DNA of 39,822 nucleotides from Bacteroidota bacterium. GTDB taxonomy: Bacteria; Bacteroidota; Bacteroidia; Chitinophagales; Chitinophagaceae. Position 1 is the first letter of the stretch. Every line of letters begins with the position of its first letter. Shown here in pieces: positions 15,518 to 25,288 of the stretch. Made by a program: the position numbers and the translations under genes. The notes below the pieces were generated by a model that was not told the DNA's origin, made no database searches, and saw only the letters and a program-made list of their open reading frames with translations. Where the stretch lies: assembly GCA_947454025.1 (NCBI GenBank), contig CANGIZ010000013.1, positions 1 through 39,822 on the forward strand. The letters are read 5' to 3'.

Positions 15518-16393
15518 TTATAAAACATTTAAGATTTGTTCCTTCGCTTTTTCTAATTCATCTTTCATTAAAATAACAGACTTCTGAATTTCTATATCAT
15601 TTGCCTTTGAACCTGTTGTATTAATTTCTCTACCCATTTCCTGTAAAATAAAAGAAAGCTTTTTCCCTTTAGAAGGCTCTGCTTCTTTTAAAACATCTTT
15701 AAAATATACACAGTGATTGGTAAGTCTTACTTTTTCCTCCGAAATATCAATCTTCTCGATATAATAAATCAACTCTTGTTCCAATCGATTGGTATCATAT
15801 TTATCCGCTCCTACATTTTGTTCTAACAATTTAACCAAACCTTCTTTGATTTTTATTCTACGATTCGGCTCATACACTGCAATATGAGCTTGTTGTGCTT
15901 CAATAGCAGCAACCCTTTCCAATAAATCTTTCTCAATAGATTTACCTTCCTCTTTACGATGCGTAATTAAATTATTGATAGCAACCTGTAACAAATCGGA
16001 GATAGCTTTCCACTCTTCATCGGTAATGATTTCATTGGTTGAAGAAACTACATCTGGTAATTTTAAAAGGGTACTTAACAAGTTCTCTTTTTCAATTCCC
16101 AATTCGTTTGCCAACTCAACTATTGGCTGAAAATATGATTTCGCCAATGCAGTATTAATACTTACAGGTTTTGAAACCCCATTTGACTTTACTGAGATAT
16201 TACATTCAACACTTCCACGAAATAAAGACTCATTGAGCTTATTTCGAATCTCGATTTCATATGGTTTTAATAAAGAAGGGATATTTAAACGTAAGTCAAA
16301 TTGCTTGCCATTTAAAGACTTTACTTCGATTAAAAATGTCTTGTCATTAAAAGCAGTTTCAGCACGACCATACCCCGTCATTGAATGCAACAT
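15518..16393 (-). CDS. YicC/YloC family endoribonuclease
   Basis: Member of the YicC family, now regarded as endoribonucleases acting on mRNA or small RNAs. The N-terminal signature MLHSMTGYGRAE and the conserved C-terminus (GREINTTGSKANDIEIQ, then a helical end to residue 291) are both present, and the length of 291 aa is typical. The ATG is immediately preceded by a 9-bp inverted repeat (16397-16425), an unusual place for a hairpin because it could hide the translation start. The stop codon is followed after one base by the gldH ATG. It heads a four-gene minus-strand series, yicC-gldH-kinase-regulator. Confidence 0.92.
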   Translation of the reverse strand: MLHSMTGYGRAETAFNDKTFLIEVKSLNGKQFDLRLNIPSLLKPYEIEIRNKLNESLFRGSVECNISVKSNGVSKPVSINTALAKSYFQPIVELANELGIEKENLLSTLLKLPDVVSSTNEIITDEEWKAISDLLQVAINNLITHRKEEGKSIEKDLLERVAAIEAQQAHIAVYEPNRRIKIKEGLVKLLEQNVGADKYDTNRLEQELIYYIEKIDISEEKVRLTNHCVYFKDVLKEAEPSKGKKLSFILQEMGREINTTGSKANDIEIQKSVILMKDELEKAKEQILNVL

Positions 16394-16396
16394 AAG

Positions 16397-16425
16397 AATA
16401 CCTTTTAGTAATGAATAAAGGTATT
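16397..16425. repeat. 9-bp perfect inverted repeat at the yicC start
   Basis: AATACCTTT (16397-16405) and AAAGGTATT (16417-16425) with an 11-nt spacer. The repeat ends three bases before the yicC ATG (minus strand). In the transcript it would form a hairpin just before the start codon. There is no downstream T-run, so it is not a standard terminator for the upstream Nudix regulator gene. Confidence 0.6.
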
Positions 16426-16451
16426 AAATTATAGGTAAGCAACGGCATTTT

Positions 16452-17192
16452 TTAAAAATCAATGCCTATGAAGTTCTTCTTTTTCTGCTGGTATTGTACA
16501 AAATCAAAAGTATACAACTTACCTGGCCTGTGTGTTACATGGGTTTCCATCTCATCCGTGTCATTCAAAAAGCCCATTGCCGCGAATTTCTTTCTAAAAT
16601 TTCGTCGATCCAATTTTACATCTAATATGGCTTCATATACATTTTGCAATTGTCTCAAAGAGAACTTAACAGGTAATAAATTAAAGGCTAAAGGGTGTTC
16701 TTGAATACGCTTTTGCAACCATTGTGTGCACACATCTAAGATATGTTTATGGTCAAATGCCATTTCTTGAATTTGATTTACCGCATGCCATTTTAACTCA
16801 TTGTCATGCAACAACAATTCGTGGTGTTTAATATTTAGCAAGGAGGCATACACTGTGGTAACGACTCTTCCCCCTGGGTGACGATCGGGCTTACTAAAAG
16901 TGCGCACTTGCTCTAAAAATACATTACTCATTCCCGTCCTTTGTTTAAGTACTCTATTGGCAGCATTGTCGAGATCCTCATTGGACTGAACATTATCTCC
17001 TAAAAGTGATAATTGGCCATGAAATTGCGCCAAGTCACTTTTAATAACCAAGACTTTTAAGGCATTTTCATCAAATCCAAAAATTACACAGTCTACCGTT
17101 AATGGAACTGTAGGATAGGAGTATACCAACTCCATAGCATCTTTGTCGACTATAGCCAATTCAGTGGCCACAGACTTATTAGTGTCTATCAT
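16452..17192 (-). CDS. Nudix-domain transcriptional regulator (NrtR/AraR-like)
   Basis: A Nudix hydrolase-like sensor domain (about residues 25-150) is followed by a C-terminal winged-helix domain (about 160-246; FSLRQLQNVYEAILDVKLDR and NFRKKFAAMGFL match the DNA-binding part of this class). The Nudix box position reads GDNVQSNEDL then RVLKQRTG, lacking the catalytic glutamates of REXXEE. This fits a regulator that binds a nucleotide-sugar or sugar ligand without hydrolysing it. Relatives are NrtR (NAD metabolism) and Bacteroides AraR-type sugar regulators; the effector here is unknown. ATG at 17192 is preferred to the upstream TTG at 17198. Two AGCAATCG repeats and a 9-bp inverted repeat lie in its promoter. 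Confidence 0.8.
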   Translation of the reverse strand: MIDTNKSVATELAIVDKDAMELVYSYPTVPLTVDCVIFGFDENALKVLVIKSDLAQFHGQLSLLGDNVQSNEDLDNAANRVLKQRTGMSNVFLEQVRTFSKPDRHPGGRVVTTVYASLLNIKHHELLLHDNELKWHAVNQIQEMAFDHKHILDVCTQWLQKRIQEHPLAFNLLPVKFSLRQLQNVYEAILDVKLDRRNFRKKFAAMGFLNDTDEMETHVTHRPGKLYTFDFVQYQQKKKNFIGIDF

Positions 17193-17193
17193 A

Positions 17194-17218
17194 AGCAATC
17201 GTAAAATAAAAGCAATCG
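17194..17218. repeat. Direct repeat AGCAATCG upstream of the Nudix regulator
   Basis: Two identical AGCAATCG copies (17194-17201 and 17211-17218) start 17 bases apart, directly before the regulator's ATG. The spacing is near two helical turns, so this may be an autoregulatory binding site; short repeats in AT-rich DNA can also arise by chance. Confidence 0.4.
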
Positions 17219-17222
17219 AATA

Positions 17223-17263
17223 CTAAAATACGAAATAAAAGAATAAAACAATTTGTATTTTAG
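17223..17263. promoter_or_regulatory. Inverted repeat over the ligA promoter (candidate operator)
   Basis: CTAAAATAC (17223-17231) and GTATTTTAG (17255-17263) are perfect 9-bp inverted copies 23 bases apart. The right half contains TATTTTAG (17256-17263), a -7-like element 15 bases before the ligA ATG. The arrangement lies between a divergent DNA-binding regulator and ligA, so an operator is a reasonable guess. Confidence 0.4.
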
Positions 17264-19360
<2,097 letters not shown>

Positions 19361-19417
19361 GGCAGTTACTTTTCTACACATCAGATGCTTTCGCATCTTC
19401 TTCTAAGGTTTTATTTA

Positions 19418-20416
19418 TTAAATAATCCCTTTTGATGCAAGATACTCTGCAATTTGTACTGCATTGGTAGCAGCACCTTTGCGTAAGTTGTCACTTACTA
19501 TCCACATGTTCAAAGTTTTTGCTTGGGTTTCGTCTCTACGTAAACGACCTACAAATACTTCGTCTTTTTCATGCGCCCATAAAGGCATTGGATAAATTTG
19601 TGCAGCATCATCTTGTTGAACAATGATACCAGGCGCAGCAGCTAATTCAGCAATCACTTCTTTCAAATCAAATTCATTTTCAAACTCCACATTCACACTT
19701 TCACTATGTCCTCCCATTACTGGGATACGCACCGTAGTTGCTGTTACTTTAATAGTATCGTCTTGCATAATTTTGCAAGTTTCTTTTACCATTTTCATTT
19801 CCTCTTTTGTATATCCGTTGTCTAAGAAAACATCAATCTGAGGAATGGCATTTAAATCAATTTGATATTTATAAGCCATATCATCAGCTGCTAATTGTTT
19901 GCCAGCGCGTTCATCCATTAATTGATCAACTGCTTTTTTTCCAGTACCCGTTACACTTTGGTAAGTGCTTACTATGACTCTTTTAATTTTATATTTTGCA
20001 TGCAATGGTTGTAAAGCCACTACCATTTGAATGGTAGAACAGTTTGGATTCGCGATGATCATGTCTTCAGCAGTTAACACATTTGCATTGACTTCTGGCA
20101 CAACTAATTTTTTAGTGGGGTCCATTCTCCAAGCCGATGAGTTATCAATTACGCGTATACCTGCAGCAGCAAATTTAGGAGCCCACTCTGTAGAAGTGCC
20201 ACCACCTGCCGAAAAAATAGCTACTGCTGGCTTGGCAGCAATACCTTCTTCCATTCCAACTACCTTATACGCTTTACCTTTGAACATTACTTCCTTACCT
20301 GCAGAACGCGCAGAGGCTACTGGAATTAATTCAGTTACTGGAAAATTTCTTTCAGCTAGTACTTGTAACATTTTTGTGCCTACTAGCCCTGTGGCACCTA
20401 CTACTGCAACACGCAT
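19418..20416 (-). CDS. asd: Aspartate-semialdehyde dehydrogenase
   Basis: NADP-dependent reduction of aspartyl phosphate to aspartate semialdehyde, the branch point to lysine/diaminopimelate, threonine, methionine and isoleucine. The N-terminus has the dinucleotide-binding VGATGLVG (residues 5-12). The catalytic cysteine is C126 in NPNCST, and the active-site region GGHSESVNVEFENEF and the late AHEKDEVFVGRLRRD segment are family-typical. At 332 aa it is full length. Its upstream region contains a promoter, a small Lys-rich ORF, a stem-loop and an intrinsic terminator, so expression is probably controlled by premature termination. It is convergent with ligA. Confidence 0.96.
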   Translation of the reverse strand: MRVAVVGATGLVGTKMLQVLAERNFPVTELIPVASARSAGKEVMFKGKAYKVVGMEEGIAAKPAVAIFSAGGGTSTEWAPKFAAAGIRVIDNSSAWRMDPTKKLVVPEVNANVLTAEDMIIANPNCSTIQMVVALQPLHAKYKIKRVIVSTYQSVTGTGKKAVDQLMDERAGKQLAADDMAYKYQIDLNAIPQIDVFLDNGYTKEEMKMVKETCKIMQDDTIKVTATTVRIPVMGGHSESVNVEFENEFDLKEVIAELAAAPGIIVQQDDAAQIYPMPLWAHEKDEVFVGRLRRDETQAKTLNMWIVSDNLRKGAATNAVQIAEYLASKGII

Positions 20417-20468
20417 GGTTATTGGTTTTTACTTTTAAAATTCACTTATTTGTTTTCAGTGATGTAAC

Positions 20469-20496
20469 AAAAAAGCCCTCCATTTTGTGGAAGGCT
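20469..20496 (-). terminator. Intrinsic terminator in the asd leader
   Basis: On the minus strand AGCC-T-TCCA (20496-20488) pairs with TGGA-G-GGCT (20482-20474) around a 5-nt loop, with one mismatch, and is followed by six T residues (20474-20469). It lies between pfkB and asd, 52 bases before the asd ATG. It can end pfkB transcripts, and it also sits in the path of transcripts started at the promoter at 20591-20622. Confidence 0.85.
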
Positions 20497-20585
20497 TCTG
20501 AGTATATTTATTCGCATACAAACAATCAGACCTTCCTCTTAGAGTGGTTTCTTAATTTGTTTTGTATGTTTATTTTTCATCATTG
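20474..20585 (-). ncRNA. Candidate attenuator/pseudoknot leader RNA of asd
   Basis: The minus-strand RNA can fold CATACAAAACAA (20568-20557) with TTGTTTGTATG (20525-20515), giving 11 pairs with one bulge. The loop of this stem contains GGAAGG (20536-20531), complementary to CCTTCC (20494-20489) in the 5' arm of the terminator. Pairing of these two would form a pseudoknot with the first stem and exclude the terminator. A small ORF (20583-20539) overlaps the 5' strand of the stem. The result resembles either a leader-peptide attenuator or a ligand-controlled switch. It matches no riboswitch class that I can recognise; lysine and SAM classes do not fit. Confidence 0.5.
20539..20583 (-). CDS. Putative 14-aa leader peptide before asd
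   Basis: ATG ATG at 20583 opens a short frame MMKNKHTKQIKKPL followed by TAA. Five of 14 residues are lysine, an end product of the asd pathway; Met, Thr and Ile, also pathway products, occur as well. The predicted transcription start is within a few bases of the ATG, so translation might be leaderless. The stop codon lies inside the small CTC-TAA-GAG element and next to the GGAAGG segment that can oppose the terminator, as expected in ribosome-mediated attenuation. Lysine codons are frequent in AT-rich DNA, so chance is a real alternative. Confidence 0.35.
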   Translation of the reverse strand: MMKNKHTKQIKKPL

Positions 20586-20590
20586 TGAAA

Positions 20591-20622
20591 CAAAATTAAT
20601 TGGATGCAATCATTTCACCAAA
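20591..20622 (-). promoter_or_regulatory. Promoter of the asd leader (TTTG-N20-TAATTTTG)
   Basis: On the minus strand TTTG (20622-20619) and TAATTTTG (20598-20591) are separated by 20 bases, an exact match to the Bacteroidota -33/-7 consensus. It begins directly after the pfkB stop codon. The predicted start of transcription is near 20585, just before the small leader ORF. Confidence 0.7.
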
Positions 20623-21543
20623 TTAAACTAATTCAATATCAAAATTGACTAAAGAAACAAACGATTGTACGCGTTCTTTAATCTCATTCATATTGATCTC
20701 TGTTAATCTTTGTGTACCAAACTTCTCAACGCAGAAACTTGCCATTGCACTACCTAGGATAATAGCAGACTTCATGTTTTCAAAAGAAAAATCTTTAGTC
20801 TTAGCCAAATGTGCAACAAAGCCGCCAGCAAAGGTATCACCAGCACCAGTTGGATCAAATACTTCTTCTAATGGTAAAGCAGGTGCAAAGAACACTTCAT
20901 TCTCATGGAACAATAAAGCACCATGTTCACCTTTCTTGATGATCAAATATTTAGGACCCATCGCCATGATTTTTTTAGCCGCTTTCACTAAACTATACTC
21001 ACCACTTAATTGACGTGCTTCACTATCGTTTACCATTAATACATCCACCAAACTAATTGTATGTTTTAAATCGTCCAACATAATTTCCATCCAAAAATTC
21101 ATCGTATCCATAACGATTAATTTAGGACGATTTTTCATTTGCTTAATTACGCTACTTTGTACACCTGGCACCAAGTTGCCTAACATTAAAATATCACAAT
21201 CTTGATAACTATCAGGAACTACAGGCTGGAAGTTTTCCAGTACATTTAATTGTGTATCTAAGGTATCACGCGTGTTCATATCTAAATGATATTTACCGCT
21301 CCAAAAAAAAGTCTTTTCGTCTTTCTTAATTTGCACGCCTTCTAATATCACACCTCTGTTGGCTAATGCGCCTAATTCTGATTGTGGAAAGTCTCCACCA
21401 ACTACAGAAATTTGTTTTACGGGCGTAAAATTGGATGCGCACCATGCAATATAAGTTGCTGCACCTCCTATAATTTTATCACTTTTTCCAAAGGGTGTTT
21501 CGATGGCATCAAAGGCCATTGATCCTACGACTACTAAAGACAT
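20623..21543 (-). CDS. PfkB-family carbohydrate/nucleoside kinase
   Basis: Ribokinase-fold kinase that phosphorylates a sugar or nucleoside with ATP; the substrate cannot be told from sequence alone. The N-terminal GG motif region is FGKSDKIIGGAATYIAWCAS, and the C-terminal signature DPTGAGDTFAGGF contains the catalytic base D236. At 306 aa the length is normal and it is cytosolic. Relatives in Bacteroidota are often annotated simply as sugar kinase, some as adenosine-kinase-like. It is followed by the asd leader promoter and terminator and is divergent from the TetR gene across 163 bases. Confidence 0.88.
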   Translation of the reverse strand: MSLVVVGSMAFDAIETPFGKSDKIIGGAATYIAWCASNFTPVKQISVVGGDFPQSELGALANRGVILEGVQIKKDEKTFFWSGKYHLDMNTRDTLDTQLNVLENFQPVVPDSYQDCDILMLGNLVPGVQSSVIKQMKNRPKLIVMDTMNFWMEIMLDDLKHTISLVDVLMVNDSEARQLSGEYSLVKAAKKIMAMGPKYLIIKKGEHGALLFHENEVFFAPALPLEEVFDPTGAGDTFAGGFVAHLAKTKDFSFENMKSAIILGSAMASFCVEKFGTQRLTEINMNEIKERVQSFVSLVNFDIELV

Positions 21544-21706
21544 TTTGTTGATTTTTGATTTTCAGCTGCGAAACTACGCAATTTTAGGTTTCCCTAAGTG
21601 ATTGATAATCAAAAAACTAACGATTTTGCCATTTTATTTAAAAAATATCTCTTTTTTAAGGGTTAAAATGTATAAATTTACACTAACAAATTAACCATTA
21701 GCAATC
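21544..21706. other. Divergent intergenic region between pfkB and tetR
   Basis: The 163-base AT-rich gap holds a small hairpin TTAGG/CCTAA (21594-21607) and the palindromic GATT-GAT-AATC close to it. A near -7 element TAAATTTA lies shortly before tetR. No clear -33/-7 pair is seen for either gene. It may contain the TetR operator, but no long palindrome stands out. Confidence 0.3.
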
Positions 21707-22303
21707 ATGGCCAGAATTAAAACCGAAAAAAATCTATCACGTAAAGATGTGATCGTAAGTAAGGCAGCAACCCTTTTTAGAGAAAAAGGTTACAAAGCAG
21801 CAAGTATGCGCGATTTGGCTGAAGCGGTTGGTGTGGAAGCGGCTAGCTTGTACAATCACATTAAATCTAAGAGTGAACTATTGCATGAATTGGTTTTTAG
21901 TGTTGCTAATAAATTTGTGATGAAGTTGGATGAAATTGAATCAGAGCCCATTACTTCCCTACAAAAAATGGAAAAAATTCTTCGTTTTCATATCAGTGAA
22001 ATGATCAATCATTACGAGGAAGTATATGTAAGTGATAGAGAATGGAAACATTTATCCGATCCTTATTTATCCAATTACCAAAATCAAAGAAGAGTTTACC
22101 GTAAAAGGTTAGCGGCTATTATTGAAGAAGGTATTAGAAATAAAGAAATTAAAGCAATTGATGCCCCAACAGTGGTATTGATTTTCTTACATGCGGTAAG
22201 CGGTATTGAAAGCTGGCACCGCTCTACAAAAAAAATCACTGCTGAAGAATTGGAGCAAAACATGGTTGCTATCTTAATTGACGGCTTAAAAGCAAATAAA
22301 TAA
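21707..22303 (+). CDS. TetR/AcrR family transcriptional regulator
   Basis: One-component regulator. The N-terminal helix-turn-helix (residues about 13-60) shows the family pattern FREKGYKAASMRDLAEAVGV, then SLYNHIKSKSELLHEL. The C-terminal ligand-binding and dimerisation domain (about 70-198) has a helical pattern with WKHLSDPYLSNYQNQRRVYR, similar to TetR members linked in other bacteria to acyl-CoA or phenylacetate metabolism; that link is only a resemblance. The neighbours do not reveal a target: obgE downstream has its own -7 element right after the stop, and pfkB is divergent. Confidence 0.88.
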   Translation: MARIKTEKNLSRKDVIVSKAATLFREKGYKAASMRDLAEAVGVEAASLYNHIKSKSELLHELVFSVANKFVMKLDEIESEPITSLQKMEKILRFHISEMINHYEEVYVSDREWKHLSDPYLSNYQNQRRVYRKRLAAIIEEGIRNKEIKAIDAPTVVLIFLHAVSGIESWHRSTKKITAEELEQNMVAILIDGLKANK

Positions 22304-22306
22304 GGT

Positions 22307-22314
22307 TAACTTTG
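22307..22314 (+). promoter_or_regulatory. -7 element of obgE
   Basis: TAACTTTG matches TAnnTTTG exactly and is followed by CAG, as at other starts in this phylum. It sits 3 bases after the tetR stop and 16 bases before the obgE GTG; the -33 region is not convincing. Confidence 0.5.
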
Positions 22315-22330
22315 CAGCTAATCTTATATC

Positions 22331-23332
22331 GTGTCAGAAAGAAACAATTTTATTGATTACATCCGCATTTTTGCCCACAGTGGTCATGGCGGAGCTGGAT
22401 GTAAACATTTTTTAAGAAACAAATTAACCGCTAAGGGTGGACCCGATGGTGGTGACGGAGGCCGAGGTGGCCACGTTATATTAAGAGGCAATAGCCAACT
22501 TTGGACTTTATTGCATTTACGCTATCACAAAAATGTAATCGCCGAAAACGGAGAGAACGGAAGCAAAAACAATTGCACTGGTAAAGACGGCAAGGATATT
22601 ATTATTGAAGTACCATTGGGTACCATTGCAAGGGACGAAGAAACTGGGAAGATTGAAGGAGAAATATTGCATGATGGTCAAGAAATTATTTGGCTAAAAG
22701 GTGGAAGAGGTGGATTGGGCAATAGCAATTTTGCAACTGCCACACAACAAGTACCCGAATATGCACAACCTGGTGAAGCAGGTGTTGAAGGATGGAAACA
22801 AATAGAATTAAAAGTATTGGCCGATGTTGGTTTAGTTGGATTTCCCAATGCAGGAAAATCGACTTTACTTTCCTCTATCACTGCAGCAAAACCAAAAATT
22901 GCTAACTACGCATTTACTACATTAACGCCTCAATTAGGCATGGTGGAATACCGCGACAATCGATCTTTTTGTATTGCCGATTTGCCTGGTATTATTGAAG
23001 GTGCTGCCGAAGGAAAAGGCCTAGGGCATAGATTCTTAAGGCATATTGAACGCAATGCCGTTTTATTATTTTTAATTCCTGCCGATTCTAATGATCATAA
23101 AAAAGAATTCGAAATTTTAAAGAACGAACTAAACGAATTCAATCCCGAATTATTACAAAAGGAATTCATCATCGCCATCAGTAAATCTGATTTATTAGAT
23201 CAAGAATTACAAGATGCAATCGAAAAAGAATTACCAGAAAACATTCCACATATTTTCATCTCCTCTGCTATCAATAAAAATTTAGTTGAGTTAAAAGACA
23301 TGCTTTGGAGCGCGTTGAATAAACCTATTTAA
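22331..23332 (+). CDS. obgE: GTPase ObgE/CgtA
   Basis: Ribosome-associated GTPase needed for late 50S assembly and stress control. The start is GTG at 22331, giving the conserved N-terminal Obg fold ([18 protein letters not shown] and the glycine-rich [14 protein letters not shown]). The GTPase domain has G1 GFPNAGKS (G170-S177), G3 [20 protein letters not shown], and a G4-like SKSDLLD. The C-terminal OCT domain is absent, so the 333 aa correspond to Obg fold plus G domain, as is usual in Bacteroidota. It has its own promoter element and ends at a bidirectional terminator. Confidence 0.96.
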   Translation: MSERNNFIDYIRIFAHSGHGGAGCKHFLRNKLTAKGGPDGGDGGRGGHVILRGNSQLWTLLHLRYHKNVIAENGENGSKNNCTGKDGKDIIIEVPLGTIARDEETGKIEGEILHDGQEIIWLKGGRGGLGNSNFATATQQVPEYAQPGEAGVEGWKQIELKVLADVGLVGFPNAGKSTLLSSITAAKPKIANYAFTTLTPQLGMVEYRDNRSFCIADLPGIIEGAAEGKGLGHRFLRHIERNAVLLFLIPADSNDHKKEFEILKNELNEFNPELLQKEFIIAISKSDLLDQELQDAIEKELPENIPHIFISSAINKNLVELKDMLWSALNKPI

Positions 23333-23354
23333 CAAGAAAATTAATTTAGAAAAC

Positions 23355-23387
23355 AAAAAAAAAGGTCCTGAAATTCAGGACCTTTTT
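23355..23387. terminator. Bidirectional intrinsic terminator between obgE and typA
   Basis: GGTCCTGA (23364-23371) and TCAGGACC (23375-23382) form a perfect 8-bp stem with a 3-nt loop, flanked by nine A on the left and five T on the right. It serves both convergent genes. Confidence 0.93.
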
Positions 23388-23409
23388 AATATCAAACAAT
23401 TTGTAAATA

Positions 23410-25212
23410 CTAGTTGTTATTTGACTTTGCAGCTTTGCTACGCTCGTTCTCATCCAACATTGACTTACGCATACGTACTGACTTTGGAGTTACTTCAATA
23501 CACTCATCAAACTGAATATATTCCATACATTCTTCCAAAGTAAACAATATTTTTGGAGTGATACGAACACTATCATCACTACCGCTCGCACGGTGGTTGG
23601 TTAATTTTTTCATCTCCACCGCGTTGATATTTAAATCACCTGGCTTAATATGCTCTGCCAAAATTTGACCTGCATATACTTCTTCACCTGGTTCAATAAA
23701 GAAACGACCTCTGTCTTGTAATTTGTCAATTGAATATGCTGTAGTAGTACCGCCAGATTTTGCAACCAATACACCATTGTTACGTCCAGGTATGGTACCT
23801 TTCCAAGGCTTGTATTCGTTAAAACGGTGCGCCATTACAGCTTCACCAGCAGTTTGTGTTAACATTTGAGAACGTAAACCAATCAATCCTCTTGAAGGAA
23901 TATCAAACTCTAAATGTTGCATAGAACCTTTTGATTCCATAATTAACATTTCACCCTTCTTTTGAGTTACTAAGTCAATTACTTTACCACTAAATTCTTC
24001 AGGAACATCCACTACTAAAATTTCATAAGGTTCGTTTTTCTTGCCGTCGATATCTTTAACCAACACTTGAGGATTACCCACTGTTAATTCATACCCTTCA
24101 CGACGCATAGTTTCCACCAATACACCCAAGTGCAAAATACCACGACCGTAAACCAAGAAACTATCCGCACTGTCTGTTTCTTCCACACGCAATGCTAAGT
24201 TCTTTTCAGTTTCTTTAATTAAACGATCACGAATATGACGAGAAGTTACAAACTTACCTTCCTTACCAAAGAAAGGAGAGTTATTAATACTGAAAGTCAT
24301 ACTCATTGTAGGTTCGTCTACACTGATAATTGGTAATGCTTCTGGATTTTCAGGATCCGCAATGGTATCACCAATGTTGAATTCTTCTAAACCAACCACA
24401 GCACACAAGTCACCCGAAACAACTTCGGTTACTTTACGCTTACCCATTCCTTCAAATACGTATAATTCTTTTACTTTATTCTTCTTAATGCTACCATCGG
24501 CTTGCACCAAAACAATATTTTGGCCTTCTTTGATCGTACCTCTTTCTACTTTTCCAATGGCAATACGACCTAAGAAAGTAGAATAGTCTAATGAAGTGAT
24601 TTGCATTTGTGTATGACCTTCCTTTACATTAGGACCAGGTACATACTTTAAGATACCATCCATTAACGGAGTAATATCATCACAAGGCGTTAAGCTATCG
24701 TTGAACCAACCATTCTTACCACTACCATAAAAAGTAGGGAAGTTCAATTGCTCTTCAGTTGCATCCAAGTTGAAGAATAATTCAAAAACTGCATCATGCA
24801 CTTCGTCAGGACGACAGTTTTCTTTATCCACTTTATTGATGATTACAATTGGTTTTAAATTCAATTGCAATGCTTTTTGTAATACGAAACGTGTTTGTGG
24901 CATAGGTCCTTCAAAGGCATCCACTAACAAACAAACACCGTCTGCCATTTTCAATACACGCTCAACTTCACCACCAAAGTCAGAGTGACCAGGAGTGTCA
25001 ATTACGTTAATTTTAACGTCTTTATAAGTTACTGAAGCGTTCTTACTTAAGATAGTAATACCTCTTTCACGCTCTAATTCGTTGCTATCCATAATAAGAT
25101 CACCTGTTTCTTGGTTTTCTCTGAATACCTTAGTTGCGTGTAAAATTTTGTCAACCAATGTAGTTTTACCGTGGTCAACGTGCGCGATAATCGCGATGTT
25201 TCTTATTTCCAT
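23410..25212 (-). CDS. typA: GTP-binding protein TypA/BipA
   Basis: Translational GTPase related to EF-G, involved in 50S biogenesis and stress responses. Visible: G1 HVDHGKTT (residues 11-18), the switch segment RERGITILSKNASV, G3 DTPGHSDFGGEVERV and G4 NKVDKE. Domain II and the EF-G-like domains III and V follow, and the BipA-specific C-terminal domain contains RGLIGLRSQMLTQTAGEAVM and the late ECIEVTPKSVRMRK. At 600 aa it is complete. It is transcribed alone from a promoter at 25232-25265 and closed by the shared terminator. Confidence 0.97.
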   Translation of the reverse strand: MEIRNIAIIAHVDHGKTTLVDKILHATKVFRENQETGDLIMDSNELERERGITILSKNASVTYKDVKINVIDTPGHSDFGGEVERVLKMADGVCLLVDAFEGPMPQTRFVLQKALQLNLKPIVIINKVDKENCRPDEVHDAVFELFFNLDATEEQLNFPTFYGSGKNGWFNDSLTPCDDITPLMDGILKYVPGPNVKEGHTQMQITSLDYSTFLGRIAIGKVERGTIKEGQNIVLVQADGSIKKNKVKELYVFEGMGKRKVTEVVSGDLCAVVGLEEFNIGDTIADPENPEALPIISVDEPTMSMTFSINNSPFFGKEGKFVTSRHIRDRLIKETEKNLALRVEETDSADSFLVYGRGILHLGVLVETMRREGYELTVGNPQVLVKDIDGKKNEPYEILVVDVPEEFSGKVIDLVTQKKGEMLIMESKGSMQHLEFDIPSRGLIGLRSQMLTQTAGEAVMAHRFNEYKPWKGTIPGRNNGVLVAKSGGTTTAYSIDKLQDRGRFFIEPGEEVYAGQILAEHIKPGDLNINAVEMKKLTNHRASGSDDSVRITPKILFTLEECMEYIQFDECIEVTPKSVRMRKSMLDENERSKAAKSNNN

Positions 25213-25231
25213 GTACTGTTTTGAGGCTGCA

Positions 25232-25265
25232 AAGGTACGCCGTTTACAGTCCTAAAAAAAACAAA
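25232..25265 (-). promoter_or_regulatory. Promoter of typA (TTTG-N22-TACCTTTG)
   Basis: On the minus strand TTTG (25265-25262) and TACCTTTG (25239-25232) are 22 bases apart; the -7 element is an exact consensus match followed by CAGCC. The transcription start should lie about 14 bases before the ATG. Confidence 0.6.
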
Positions 25266-25288
25266 TGGGAAAAAAGGAGTGAATAGAT

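Noticed and set aside
19383-19398. AGATGC-TTTC-GCATCT hairpin between ligA and asd
   Set aside because: Perfect 6-bp stem, but neither strand has a following T-run, so I do not call it a terminator. A role in mRNA 3' end stability is possible.
20474-20585. Known lysine or SAM riboswitch upstream of asd
   Set aside because: The region is too short for the lysine class and lacks the conserved core sequences of the SAM classes that I know; only terminator and simple stems are seen.
20645-21013. 122-codon open frame opposite pfkB
   Set aside because: It is antisense to a clear PfkB coding region with conserved motifs; its own translation shows no protein features.
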